Assembly: GCA_000828835.1 (NCBI GenBank)
Contig: AP014633.1
Span: 4,216,001 to 4,280,000 of the forward strand
Direction of reading: 5' to 3'
DNA: 64,000 nucleotides
DNA from: Thioploca ingrica
GTDB taxonomy: Bacteria; Pseudomonadota; Gammaproteobacteria; Beggiatoales; Beggiatoaceae
Shown here: positions 7,525 to 16,740 of the stretch, one piece after another
Layout: the number at the start of each line of letters is the position of its first letter
How positions within the stretch are numbered: position 1 is the first letter of the stretch
Position numbers and translations under genes: made by a program
The notes under the pieces: generated by a model
Seen by the model: the letters and a program-made list of their open reading frames with translations, nothing else
What the model was told of the DNA's origin: nothing
The model's database searches: none

Positions 7525-10473
7525 ATGTTTTCTAGAGTGGTATTGATCTTAGTGACCCTAGTTAGCTTACCACTGACTGGATGGAGTATGAATGTTCACT
7601 ATTTTCTTAATGTTCAAATCGATCCTGAGAATCAATTATTAACTGGAATGGCACGCCTCCATGCTGATGACAATTTAAATTTAACTTTGACGATAAAAAA
7701 CTTGTCTGATGTTCGAGTAGACGATCAACCTACCTCAGCGGTTGACAATAACCTAATACTTCCAATCCAAAAGGGTAAAGAAATCATTATTACTTACCAA
7801 GCGGTATTAAACGATAAATCACTTCATTTTGTTGATCCAGAGAATGTGTTTTTAGCCGGTAATTGGTATCCACAACCCGATAGATTAGTTGAATACGCCT
7901 TGTCAGTGACTTTACCCAAGGATTTTTTAGCGAATTCAGCAGCAGAAAAGATCACCGTACAAACCACTGAAAAATATTCCACTTTTACGTTTGAATTTCC
8001 TTATCCATTAGATGACTTAAGTTTAGCGGCTTCAAAAAATTATGTTTTTAAAACAGACAATTATAAAGATATCGTTATTGAAACTTACTTTTTTAAAGCC
8101 GATGCTAATCTCGCCGACACTTATATTGAATACACTAAGAAATACCTAGCCAGGTATGAAGAACAATTAGCACCCTATCCCTACCGACGCTTTGCTATTG
8201 TTGAAAATAGCTTACCCACCGGTTATTCCATGCCGACTTATACTTTATTGGGACAGGCAGTGATCCGATTACCTTTTATTGTTAACACTTCCTTAGGACA
8301 TGAAATTTTACATCAATGGTTTGGTAATTCTATTTTTGTCGATTACTCAAAAGGCAATTGGGCAGAAGGAATCACTCATTATTTAGCTGATCATGATTAT
8401 GCTAATGCAGAAGGCAAAGGCGCTGCTTATCGTAAGCAAATCTTGTTAGATTATCATGCTTATATTAATGACCAGAATGTGCAAGCGGTGCGTCAGTTTA
8501 ATACCGTTGGGGACAAAGCATCACAAGCCATTGGCTACGGCAAAGCCGCAATGATTTTTCATATGTTAAAACAAAAATATGGTGATAAATTATTTTTTAC
8601 GGCTTTACAAGATTTCATTAAAAGTTACTCATTCCGTCAAGCCAGTTGGGATCACATCCAAGCCATTTTTGAAAAACATACCGGTCATTATTTAGATCGA
8701 TATTTTGCACAATGGTTAGACCGGCAAGATATTCCTCATCTCACGGTTGAACCCGCTAAACTAGTTGTTAATCAGGGACAACTCATCCTGAATTTTACTG
8801 TGGTGCAACAAACTTCTCCTTTCCAATTGCGATTGCCAATAACACTTTATTTAAGCAGTGGCAAAAAAACGCAACAATTCATTGAAATAAGTAAAGCTAA
8901 AGAAAAAATAACGCTGACTTTAGATGAACTCCCAACACAAGTCATTCTTGATGAGGACTATGATGTCATGCGACAATTGTTACCACAAGAAATCTCACCC
9001 ACCTTAGCAGCCGCTATGGGTAAATCCAATATGCTGATCGTCGCTGCAAAAGAACAACGGACTTTATATCAACCGCTTATTGAAGCGATTAATCCCAATC
9101 CCATTAACTGGACAACCCCTCAAGCCCTGAAATTTAATCAACTCCGAAAAAATTCTCTTATCATCGCCGGTTTTGACACTTCCCCATTAGAACAACTTTT
9201 TGGTAAACAATCTCTGCCTCAAGAGGGGGTACGAGTTATCGTTCACCAGCATCCTTATAACGATAAAGAAGTGATTGTGCAGTTGCATGCCAAAGATAAC
9301 AATGAAGTTAAAGCCGCTCAGCGAAAATTATCCCATTATGGTCATTACAGTACCCTCGCCTTTACCGCTGGGGTTAATACGGAAAAAAACCTCACGGTTT
9401 CAACCGCTGGCATTCCTATTTTCAATCATTCACCTACTCAAGCATTACAACCGGATCAAACGGCTCATTTAAATGATATTATCCCCACCATTGCCAAAAG
9501 TCGGGTGATTTATGTTGGTGAACAACATGAAAAGTTCTCCCATCATATCAACCAATTAATGATAATAAAACCATTGCACGAAGCCGGTTATCCCCTGGCA
9601 GTGGGTATGGAAATGTTTCCGGTATCCTCACAAGCGATACTGGATGAATACCTAGCAAACCAGATTGATGAGCGAACCTTTTTAAAAAAATCGCGCTATT
9701 TCAGTCAATGGCGGGTCGATTATCAATTATACAAGCCGATTATAGATTATGTTAAACAAGCCGGTATTCCCTTAATTGCACTCAATATTGACCCCGCTAT
9801 AACTCATAAAGTCGTTAAAGAAGGTATCCACAACTTAACCGCCGAAGAACAGCAACATCTTCCTACGGCAATGGATTTCTCTAACAATCAGTATCGGCAA
9901 GATTTATATCAAGTATTTTTAATTCATCAACAACAATTTGATCATCAAAATTTTGACTATTTTTTCCAAAGCCAATTGCTTTGGGATGAAACGATGGCTC
10001 AATCTGCTCACCAATACTTGCTTGCTCACCCCGGAACTAAGTTAATCGTTTTAGCCGGTAATGGGCACTTAATGTATCGCTATGGGATTCCCGAACGTCT
10101 TCATCGACGCAATGGTGAACCGTTTACTGTCATTATCCAGGATGAAAAAATGGCCAAAGGCATTGCGGATTACGTCCTCCTAACCGAAGCTATTCAGGGT
10201 AAACTATCTCCTCGGTTAGGTATTTGGCTGGAAGATAAAAATAACCAAGTGATTATTAAAGCCGTTGGGGAAAAAACCCTCGCTTACCAAGCTGGATTAA
10301 AAGTCGGGGATGTGATTACTCAATTCGCCGGACAAGACGTACAATCCTCTGCCGATTTGAAACTGGCGCTCTTTTATACTCAGCCCAATAGTACCGTAAC
10401 CATACAAACCATACGAACCGGAAAAAAATTAACTCAGGAATTGAGTTTATCTGAAGAGGGGTATTTTCATTGA
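7525..10473 (+). CDS. Secreted M1-like metallopeptidase / ChaN-like / PDZ fusion protein
   Basis: 982 residues after a clear signal peptide (about 1-21). Domain 1 (to about 500) is an M1 gluzincin peptidase: HEILHQWF (HExxH) near residue 258 with NWAEGITHYLADH about 19 residues on, giving the third zinc ligand. The GAMEN substrate motif of classical M1 aminopeptidases is not seen; SLPTGYSMPTY stands where it should be. Domain 2 (about 652-870) resembles ChaN/DUF399, the haem-binding lipoprotein family: VIYVGEQHEKFSHH, VGMEMF and VLAGNGHLMYRYGIP. Domain 3 (about 890-975) is a PDZ domain: GLKVGDVITQFAGQDVQ. It probably acts in the periplasm or outside on peptides; a haem link is only suggested by family. 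Starts 26 bases after pbpC with AGGGGAAG upstream, so likely co-transcribed. Confidence 0.8.
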   Translation: MFSRVVLILVTLVSLPLTGWSMNVHYFLNVQIDPENQLLTGMARLHADDNLNLTLTIKNLSDVRVDDQPTSAVDNNLILPIQKGKEIIITYQAVLNDKSLHFVDPENVFLAGNWYPQPDRLVEYALSVTLPKDFLANSAAEKITVQTTEKYSTFTFEFPYPLDDLSLAASKNYVFKTDNYKDIVIETYFFKADANLADTYIEYTKKYLARYEEQLAPYPYRRFAIVENSLPTGYSMPTYTLLGQAVIRLPFIVNTSLGHEILHQWFGNSIFVDYSKGNWAEGITHYLADHDYANAEGKGAAYRKQILLDYHAYINDQNVQAVRQFNTVGDKASQAIGYGKAAMIFHMLKQKYGDKLFFTALQDFIKSYSFRQASWDHIQAIFEKHTGHYLDRYFAQWLDRQDIPHLTVEPAKLVVNQGQLILNFTVVQQTSPFQLRLPITLYLSSGKKTQQFIEISKAKEKITLTLDELPTQVILDEDYDVMRQLLPQEISPTLAAAMGKSNMLIVAAKEQRTLYQPLIEAINPNPINWTTPQALKFNQLRKNSLIIAGFDTSPLEQLFGKQSLPQEGVRVIVHQHPYNDKEVIVQLHAKDNNEVKAAQRKLSHYGHYSTLAFTAGVNTEKNLTVSTAGIPIFNHSPTQALQPDQTAHLNDIIPTIAKSRVIYVGEQHEKFSHHINQLMIIKPLHEAGYPLAVGMEMFPVSSQAILDEYLANQIDERTFLKKSRYFSQWRVDYQLYKPIIDYVKQAGIPLIALNIDPAITHKVVKEGIHNLTAEEQQHLPTAMDFSNNQYRQDLYQVFLIHQQQFDHQNFDYFFQSQLLWDETMAQSAHQYLLAHPGTKLIVLAGNGHLMYRYGIPERLHRRNGEPFTVIIQDEKMAKGIADYVLLTEAIQGKLSPRLGIWLEDKNNQVIIKAVGEKTLAYQAGLKVGDVITQFAGQDVQSSADLKLALFYTQPNSTVTIQTIRTGKKLTQELSLSEEGYFH

Positions 10474-11181
10474 TTGAAGGTTATAACTAACTTAAATTAA
10501 TTTTACTCATTATTATATTATTGCAATAAGCTAAATGGGGTAGGCAATAGGTTTGCCTCTACTTACCACTCAAGGGATTTTAGCAAGCGTAGCAAGCGTA
10601 GGGTGTATAAGCGAAGCGTCATACACCACTTCAGGTAGTTTTCTTCAGGCTCCACCCCTCGATTCTAAGCTGCTCGGATTACTCCCGGCGGAGTCAATTC
10701 CTCTGAACGTTTAAATACCTCAGCTCGAGTTCTTTCTCGAGCCATCACCTTGATTATCTTGGGTTGCGAGAGTGGTTCATTTAAAATTGAGGCAGGAGTA
10801 TAAACTTGGGTTAGTTTGTTGCTCCGGTTATTTAGAAAACCAGTCTCTATGGTATTGTCACCATGATAACTCACTCTAACTGAGTCAGTTTCTCACCGAA
10901 AAAAATTTGCAGACCGATTCTTTATTTTGCGCTAAAATACCCCGAGCGAGCGCATTGTTAAGTTTTTGTAAATAAAATAGTATTTATTTATGTACTATTA
11001 ACTAAATAAATTTGAATATTTTTTACCCGAAATGAGTTATAGATTAATACTAAAATTTTAACAATCTCAACTAACGACTAAGCTTAAAACGTATGAAGTG
11101 GAATGTTGAGTCCCTTGACTATTCCCTCTGTCACCCCCAAAGCGAAAGTCGAATAATAAGTGATTTTTTAAGGAGTGATAT
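10474..11181. other. Gene-poor intergenic region
   Basis: About 700 bases between the M1/ChaN/PDZ gene and glgA. It holds a REP-like hairpin (10602-10627, listed separately), two direct copies of TAGCAAGCG just before it, and an AT-rich stretch (about 10,960-11,080) that probably contains the glgA promoter. A 69-codon minus-strand frame at 10665-10874 begins with GTG, has no recognisable product and is not called as a gene. Confidence 0.5.
10602..10627. repeat. REP-like hairpin, family I, copy 1
   Basis: GGTGTAT pairs perfectly with ATACACC around the conserved centre AAGCGAAGCGTC. The same centre, with different but still complementary stems, recurs at 39731-39758 and, inverted, at 44478-44504; a variant is at 25345-25371. 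Confidence 0.75.
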
Positions 11182-12654
11182 ATGTACATCGTTATGGTTG
11201 CTTCTGAATGCGCTCCCGTATCTAAAGTTGGTGGCTTGGCTGATGTCGTTTATGGTCTCAGTCGCGAATTAGAAATCCGAGGTAACGATGTAGAAATTAT
11301 TTTACCGAAATATGATTGCATGCGGTATGACCACATTTGGGATCTTCATATTGCCTTTCATGACTTGTGGGTGCCTTGGTGGAATGGTGCTATTCGGTGC
11401 TCAGTTTGGTTTGGTTCCGTCCATGGGCGAAAATGTTTCTTTATTGAACCTCACTCCAATGAAAACTTTTTTAAGCGCAACGCTTTCTATGGTTATCCTG
11501 ACGATGCGATGCGCTTTGCATTCTTTAGTAAAGCCGCATTGGAGTTCATCCTTAAAAGTAACAAACGTCCTGATATTATTCATTGTCATGATTGGCAAAC
11601 GGGGCTAATACCGGTTTTACTGTTTGAAATGTATCAACATCTCGGGTTAGGAAACCAAAGAGTCTGTTATACCATTCACAATTTTCGCTACCAGGGCATT
11701 ACCGGCATGGATATTTTGTCAGCGACTAAGTTAGATCGCCCGGCTTACTATCTCCATTACGACCGTTTGCGTGATAATGTCTATCCCAATGCGTTAAATT
11801 TTATGAAAGGTGGCATTGTGTATTCTAATTTTGTGACGACCGTTTCACCCCAACATGCTTCGGAAGCACATCATACTGATCAAGGGCATGGATTAGGCGA
11901 TACTTTACATATCCATCAACATAAGTTTGGTGGTATTCTCAATGGATTAGATTATGAAGTTTGGAATCCAGAAATTGATCCGTTAATTCCCTATCACTAC
12001 AGCATTAACCAATTAGATAATAAATACGGTAATAAACAAGCTTTGCGTGATAGACTGTTATTACGTCAAGATTTTAAACCGATTATTGCCTATGTGGGTC
12101 GATTGGATGTTCAAAAAGGAGTTCATCTCATTCGTCATGGACTATTTTACTCATTGTGGAATAATGCGCAATTTGTTTTGCTGGGTTCTAGTCCAGAAAC
12201 CCGTATTAATAATGAATTTTGGCGCCTAAAACAAGAACTTAATGATAACCAGGATTGTCATTTAGAAATTGGCTTTAATGAAGAATTAGCGCATTTGATC
12301 TACGCTGGTGCGGATATGATTATTATGCCAAGCCTTTATGAACCTTGTGGCTTAGCTCAAATGATTGCCTTGAGATATGGGACTGTTCCTATTGTTCGAG
12401 CAGTGGGTGGTTTAATCGATACGATCTTTGATCGGGATTATTCTGACAAACCGATTACGGCTCGCAATGGCTATGTTTTTCATGAAGCCGATTACCTTGG
12501 CATCGAACAGACCATGAAACGTGCGATTGGTTTATGGTATGCTTATCCCAATGAATTTCATAAACTGATTATTCAAGGAATGCAGTATAATTACTCATGG
12601 TACTTATCGGGTCAACATTATCTCAATATCTATGAACATATTCGTAATAAATAA
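11182..12654 (+). CDS. glgA: Glycogen (starch) synthase, copy 1
   Basis: GT5 enzyme that extends alpha-1,4-glucan from ADP-glucose; cytosolic. The 490 residues carry the ADP-glucose-binding SKVGGLADV motif (Lys15), IHCHDWQTGL, YVGRLDVQKGV, and the C-terminal EPCGLAQMIALRYGTVPIVRAVGGL motif around residue 386 onward. Length is normal. GGAG lies about seven bases before ATG 11182. The next gene on the same strand, a GH57 enzyme, is about 75 bases away, suggesting a glycogen operon. It is clearly diverged from the second glgA at 16.7 kb (SEAYPLVKTGG there), so this is not a recent duplicate; the two may act on different primers or glucans, which is inference. Confidence 0.93.
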   Translation: MYIVMVASECAPVSKVGGLADVVYGLSRELEIRGNDVEIILPKYDCMRYDHIWDLHIAFHDLWVPWWNGAIRCSVWFGSVHGRKCFFIEPHSNENFFKRNAFYGYPDDAMRFAFFSKAALEFILKSNKRPDIIHCHDWQTGLIPVLLFEMYQHLGLGNQRVCYTIHNFRYQGITGMDILSATKLDRPAYYLHYDRLRDNVYPNALNFMKGGIVYSNFVTTVSPQHASEAHHTDQGHGLGDTLHIHQHKFGGILNGLDYEVWNPEIDPLIPYHYSINQLDNKYGNKQALRDRLLLRQDFKPIIAYVGRLDVQKGVHLIRHGLFYSLWNNAQFVLLGSSPETRINNEFWRLKQELNDNQDCHLEIGFNEELAHLIYAGADMIIMPSLYEPCGLAQMIALRYGTVPIVRAVGGLIDTIFDRDYSDKPITARNGYVFHEADYLGIEQTMKRAIGLWYAYPNEFHKLIIQGMQYNYSWYLSGQHYLNIYEHIRNK

Positions 12655-12730
12655 GCGAGATAGTTGTCAGTTATCGGTTATCATGGTTAATGATTGAGCA
12701 TTCACTGATAACTGTTAAAGGATTAATCTG
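12655..12730. repeat. CAGTTATCA-type intergenic repeat, copy 1
   Basis: Between glgA and the GH57 gene: GTCAGTTATCGGTTATCATGG followed about 20 bases later by TTCACTGATAACTG, so the ends are roughly inverted copies of each other. A sibling element with the same ends (CAGTTATCATGGTTA and TTCACTGATAACTG) follows the MYG-repeat gene at about 16689-16735. Confidence 0.6.
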
Positions 12731-14521
12731 ATGAGTAAGCATATAAAAAGTAAATATACAAAAAAATTAGGTGATTTATCGCAATCTGCCGCTGCTAACG
12801 ATAGGCAATCCCAAAAAAGTAATTTGACTAATATGATTGCCTCATTCCCACTAACTGCCAATATGGATAATTCAGCAATGGTAAAAAATTCTTCAACTCC
12901 CCCAGATAGTTCATCAACAACACCCCCGGAGAAAAATACTAAAACCTTACCTCAATCTGCTGCGATAACCGCAACGAGTCCCATTGAGAAAGCATCATTA
13001 AGTCCCTTAATCAACCCGAAAGAAGAAGTTTGGCCTTACCTTCCAGATTGGGAGGGTGATCTACATTCAGAATATATTAATAGCTTACCCAATATTTGTG
13101 GTTCAGAACGGCTTCTGGAAAAAATCCTACAAACCAGTCAAACACAGCCCATTTTTTTACCGGAAAGCCATATCGACTTTGGGCGGGTGCGTAGTACTTG
13201 TGCTATCGCATTACATATGCACCAACCTTTAATTCCAGCCGGTGGAGCGGATTTAAAAACCGCAGAAATTATCAGCAACTTAAAATATATGATGGATAAT
13301 CAATATATTGGTGATAATCATAATGCTCCGGTTTTTCGTTGGTGTTACAAACGGATGGGAGAATTTATTCCTCAATTGGTCAATGAAGGGAAACAACCCC
13401 GGATTATGTTGGAATATTCGGGTACCTTACTTCATGGGTTACGTCATATGGGATTACATGATGTGTTTGACAATTTGAAAACCATCACGTGTGATCATAA
13501 TTATCGACGCACAGTAGAATGGTTAGGTTGTCCGTGGGGTCATGCCGTAGCGCCTTCTACGCCAGTACAAGATTACCGTCTTCATGTTCGCGCTTGGCAA
13601 CACCATTTCGCGACGATTTTTGGTATGGATGCTTTAAGCCGAGTGCGTGGCTTTTCTCCCTCAGAAATGGCTTTACCGAATCATCCCGATGTTGCTTATG
13701 AATTTGTAAAAATTCTGCTTGATTGTGGCTATCAATGGGTTTTAGTGCAGGAACATTCGATTGAACGTCAGGAAAATGGCCATGGTCCAGATCGGCCGCA
13801 TATTCCCCATCTGTTAAAGTGTACCAATTCTCGTGGTGAAACTGCGCAAATTATTGCAATTATTAAGACCCAAGGCAGTGATACTAAATTAGTTGCCCAA
13901 ATGCAACCTTATTATGAAGCGAGAGGATTATCGCGCTGGGAAGTAGCCGGTAAGCCAATACCGCCATTAGTCGTTCAAATTGCCGATGGTGAAAATGGGG
14001 GAGTGATGATGAATGAGTTTCCCCATAAATTTTTTGAAGTCGCTAATGATTGCTCCGGTTCCGATGTACCGATGATGAATGTGACTGAGTATTTAGAACA
14101 TTTGTTTGCTATGGGTATCCAGGAAAAAGATTTTCCAGTCGTGCAACCGATTATGCAGAAGCGGATTTGGGATCGCTTTCGTCCTGGTGCTGGTCCAGAA
14201 AAAATGGCTAAAGTGATTGAAGAACTTAAACAGGAAGATAATCGATTTCATATGGAGGGTGGTAGTTGGACTAATAATATTTCTTGGGTACATGGCTATG
14301 AAAATATCCTTGGTCCGATGGAAAGATTAAGTTCACTTTTTCATGAAAAAATTTTTAAAGGTCGTATTCCCTCTAATGAACACCGATATCGTAATGCGTT
14401 ATTTCATTTGATGGTTTCACAAACGAGTTGTTATCGTTATTGGGGACAAGGATTATGGACTGACTACGGTCAAGAAGTATGTCGGCGAGCCCATGATATT
14501 TTAGTTTATGATTTTCAGTAG
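12731..14521 (+). CDS. Glycoside hydrolase family 57 protein (amylase/branching-enzyme type)
   Basis: Acts on alpha-glucans, most likely the polymer made by the adjacent glgA; GH57 includes alpha-amylases, 4-alpha-glucanotransferases and branching enzymes, and the exact activity cannot be told here. 596 residues: a low-complexity Ser/Thr/Pro/Asn-rich N-terminal stretch (about 1-105), then the GH57 barrel beginning with IALHMHQPLIPAGGAD near 158-173, LEYSGTLLHGL, GFSPSEMALP (a conserved GH57 segment) and QIADGENGG. No signal peptide, so probably cytosolic. AAAGGA lies eight bases before the ATG. A weak terminator-like hairpin follows at 14541-14580. Confidence 0.83.
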   Translation: MSKHIKSKYTKKLGDLSQSAAANDRQSQKSNLTNMIASFPLTANMDNSAMVKNSSTPPDSSSTTPPEKNTKTLPQSAAITATSPIEKASLSPLINPKEEVWPYLPDWEGDLHSEYINSLPNICGSERLLEKILQTSQTQPIFLPESHIDFGRVRSTCAIALHMHQPLIPAGGADLKTAEIISNLKYMMDNQYIGDNHNAPVFRWCYKRMGEFIPQLVNEGKQPRIMLEYSGTLLHGLRHMGLHDVFDNLKTITCDHNYRRTVEWLGCPWGHAVAPSTPVQDYRLHVRAWQHHFATIFGMDALSRVRGFSPSEMALPNHPDVAYEFVKILLDCGYQWVLVQEHSIERQENGHGPDRPHIPHLLKCTNSRGETAQIIAIIKTQGSDTKLVAQMQPYYEARGLSRWEVAGKPIPPLVVQIADGENGGVMMNEFPHKFFEVANDCSGSDVPMMNVTEYLEHLFAMGIQEKDFPVVQPIMQKRIWDRFRPGAGPEKMAKVIEELKQEDNRFHMEGGSWTNNISWVHGYENILGPMERLSSLFHEKIFKGRIPSNEHRYRNALFHLMVSQTSCYRYWGQGLWTDYGQEVCRRAHDILVYDFQ

Positions 14522-14540
14522 CGATTACAATGGTATTTAA

Positions 14541-14580
14541 GTCTCTACGAAAGAAGCCTATTTATAGAGATCTTTTCTTT
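14541..14580 (+). terminator. Possible terminator after the GH57 gene
   Basis: TCTCTA and TAGAGA form a six-base stem about 20 bases past the stop, followed by TCTTTTCTTT. Short stem and interrupted T run make it a weak candidate. The rest of the 14522-14747 gap shows nothing else I recognise. Confidence 0.35.
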
Positions 14581-14747
14581 GACAAAGGGGGGTTGGTGGA
14601 TTTCCCGAAGGTCAACTGACACCCATCCCCTTTATCATTCCCACTGTTAAGGGAATAATAACAAGGTCTTAGCTTAATAAGCTGGGGGCCAGGAGTAATT
14701 GCATAAGGTAAGTCAGTATAAGAAAATTAGGTGGTACACACAAGCCG

Positions 14748-15830
14748 CTAAAGGACTGTTTTGACCACCTGAATAACTACCTGAGCAGTTAATTCTTCTA
14801 AACAACGACTGTGGCTTTGTTTATGATGATAACATCCCTCCTGATGACAAGGCACACAATGACCAACTCCTTGTATTAACCAAACATTGCCAACTCGTTG
14901 AGTACCTTGATGTTGAAATGGAGTTGGTTCAGCCGCATAACCATAAGGCCAAGGTGCCCATTTTAAAGGATTGGTGGGCCCATAGAGTGCGATAGTGGGT
15001 ATCCCCGTGGCAGCGGCTAAATGAGTCACTGCTGTATCCGGACCAATATAAATTTGACTGGCTTTGATCAGTTGAGCAACCTCAGCAAAACTTAATTTTC
15101 CCGCAACACTCATTACAATATCAGGCCTATTTAATAAAACTTGAGAGATATAAGCCTGTTCTGCTTGGCTAGAACCGCCGGTCAGGATGACTCGTAATCC
15201 GCTTTGAGTTAAATAGTGAATTAATTGTTTCCAACCCGTTAATATCCAGCGCTTGTAATGCCACATTGGTAGTAAGTGTAGTACCGCAAAAGTTTGGGTT
15301 TGCCATGAAAAGGGTAATAATTGACTTAACTTTTCATCGACATCATGAGATGACTGAGGCAGAACTAAACTATAATGACGTGGAATAGCGAGTAAATCAG
15401 CCAATCTTAAGTTTTGAATGACCGTGTGGGTTTGCTCATTATCTAATTCTGTCCAAGCCTGAACCAGCCAACGTTTCCAACTATCTTGCCACCGTGGTGG
15501 TGGTACAACCGCTATTCGTATTGGTGCCGCTAATAAGGCATAAATAATCGGCCGATCACCAGCCAGCGTCGAAATCGCTAAGTCATAGCGGCGAAAAATT
15601 TGGGTTAATAATCGCTTATATTGGCCAAGATTGGGATGTTCAGCGACGGCAATCAAAGTATTGTAATCAAGATTACCTTCTAACATTCCCCCTTTATTAT
15701 CATAAACCAGAACATCTATTATGGCTTGGGGATAAGCTTGACGTAAAGAACGCAACAAAGGGGTGACCAACAAAACATCACCAATTTGTCTGGTGGCAAT
15801 CAGTAAAATTCGCTGGGCCGGGTATTTCAT
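14748..15830 (-). CDS. Lipopolysaccharide heptosyltransferase III-like glycosyltransferase (GT9)
   Basis: Transfers an ADP-activated heptose (or related sugar) to the LPS core at the inner face of the inner membrane. 360 residues; RILLIATRQIGDVLLVTPLLRSLR at the N-terminus (key residues: the IGDVLL loop) and YIGPDTAVTHLAAATGIPTIALYGPTNP near residue 263 (key residues GPDT-H) are diagnostic for GT9. The pattern resembles the RfaQ/WaaQ 'heptosyltransferase III' group more than WaaC or WaaF, but the acceptor cannot be read from sequence. A cysteine/histidine-rich tail (CVPCHQEGCYHHK) near the C-terminus could bind metal. It sits alone on the minus strand between glycogen genes. Confidence 0.82.
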   Translation of the reverse strand: MKYPAQRILLIATRQIGDVLLVTPLLRSLRQAYPQAIIDVLVYDNKGGMLEGNLDYNTLIAVAEHPNLGQYKRLLTQIFRRYDLAISTLAGDRPIIYALLAAPIRIAVVPPPRWQDSWKRWLVQAWTELDNEQTHTVIQNLRLADLLAIPRHYSLVLPQSSHDVDEKLSQLLPFSWQTQTFAVLHLLPMWHYKRWILTGWKQLIHYLTQSGLRVILTGGSSQAEQAYISQVLLNRPDIVMSVAGKLSFAEVAQLIKASQIYIGPDTAVTHLAAATGIPTIALYGPTNPLKWAPWPYGYAAEPTPFQHQGTQRVGNVWLIQGVGHCVPCHQEGCYHHKQSHSRCLEELTAQVVIQVVKTVL

Positions 15831-15999
15831 AATATTATTATATTATAATCCGAGGCTTGCATTATTCCTGCTGGCAGATTAAACTCCTTTTCGAGTTTTA
15901 CCGGTCTCGCTGTAGCTAATAACTTCAACGAATTGGCTAACTCATTTTGCTTCTTCAAGGACTTTAAGAGCGTTTTACAAAAAAGGATGGAAAATACCA

Positions 16000-16683
16000 A
16001 TGAGACATTTTAAAAAATCGATAGGTTTGGTTATCATCTGGGGTGCTCTAGCGGCTTTACCACCGACAACGAGTGCGGACGGTATGTATGGCATGTCTCC
16101 TATGTATGGTGGTATGTATGGAATGGTTCCCATGTATGGTAGGACGGATTCTATCTATGCTTTGTATTCAATGTATGGCCCTTATAGTATGCAAGGAAAT
16201 TCGATGTATACTATAAGTGGTATGTATCCTATGGAAGGTTACTTAGACTATCTCAGAAAAATGATGTATTCCATGTACGGTATGTATGGCATGTTACCCA
16301 GCATGTTAGGCATGGGCGGGATGCAAGGCATGATGCCCATGCAAGGTGGGATGCAAGGGATGATGCCCATACCAATCAGCATGTTACCCCTGTACGGGAT
16401 GGCCCCCATGTATGGTAGTATGTACGGGATGGCACCCATTTATGCTGGTATGTACGGGATGGCACCGATGTATGGCCAATTAGATTCTGTTCATTACTTG
16501 CTGTCAATGTATGGAATGTTGCCCCTTAACCCATCTGCTCAAAAAGCTTACACCATTGCCGGAGCTTACCCCATGACCGGTTACTCAGATTCCCTTAATA
16601 AGATGATGTATTCTATGTATGGTATGTATGGCATGTTTCCTATCTATAGTATGTCTGCTATGTATAGTGGCATGATGAGGTAA
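16000..16683 (+). CDS. Secreted Met-Tyr-Gly (MYG) repeat protein
   Basis: I do not recognise the family. 227 residues: a signal peptide (about 1-27, ending TSADG), then a low-complexity body built of MYGM, PMYG and GMQG units. By hand count about 46 residues are Met, roughly one in five, with Tyr, Gly, Pro and Ser making up most of the rest; there is no Cys, and charged residues are rare. The body is two tandem units of about 90 residues, each ending with a matching KMMYSMYGMYGM segment, joined by a GMQGMMPMQ linker. Start supported by AAAAAAGGA upstream of ATG 16000. Neighbours (GT9, glgA) give no clear role. Met-rich secreted proteins can bind Cu(I)/Ag(I) or act as oxidant sinks or structural material; all of that is inference. 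Confidence 0.75.
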   Translation: MRHFKKSIGLVIIWGALAALPPTTSADGMYGMSPMYGGMYGMVPMYGRTDSIYALYSMYGPYSMQGNSMYTISGMYPMEGYLDYLRKMMYSMYGMYGMLPSMLGMGGMQGMMPMQGGMQGMMPIPISMLPLYGMAPMYGSMYGMAPIYAGMYGMAPMYGQLDSVHYLLSMYGMLPLNPSAQKAYTIAGAYPMTGYSDSLNKMMYSMYGMYGMFPIYSMSAMYSGMMR

Positions 16684-16740
16684 GCTATTATCAGTTATCA
16701 TGGTTAGCGGCGGCTAATTCACTGATAACTGATAGTTGAA
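16684..16740. repeat. CAGTTATCA-type intergenic repeat, copy 2
   Basis: Fills the gap between the convergent MYG gene and glgA copy 2. TATCAGTTATCA and TGATAACTGATA form a near-perfect stem with the loop containing GGTTAGCGGCGGCTAATTC. It shares both ends with the element at 12655-12730 and could serve as a bidirectional terminator, although no T run follows. Confidence 0.6.

Noticed and set aside
10665-10874. 69-codon minus-strand open frame in the glgA upstream region
   Set aside because: Starts with GTG, no clear ribosome site, no recognisable motif, and it borders repeat sequence; insufficient to call a gene.
16248-16439. Minus-strand open frame rich in Ile-Pro-Met inside the MYG gene
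   Set aside because: It is the complement of the ATG/TAT/GGT codon repeats of the MYG protein; a composition effect.
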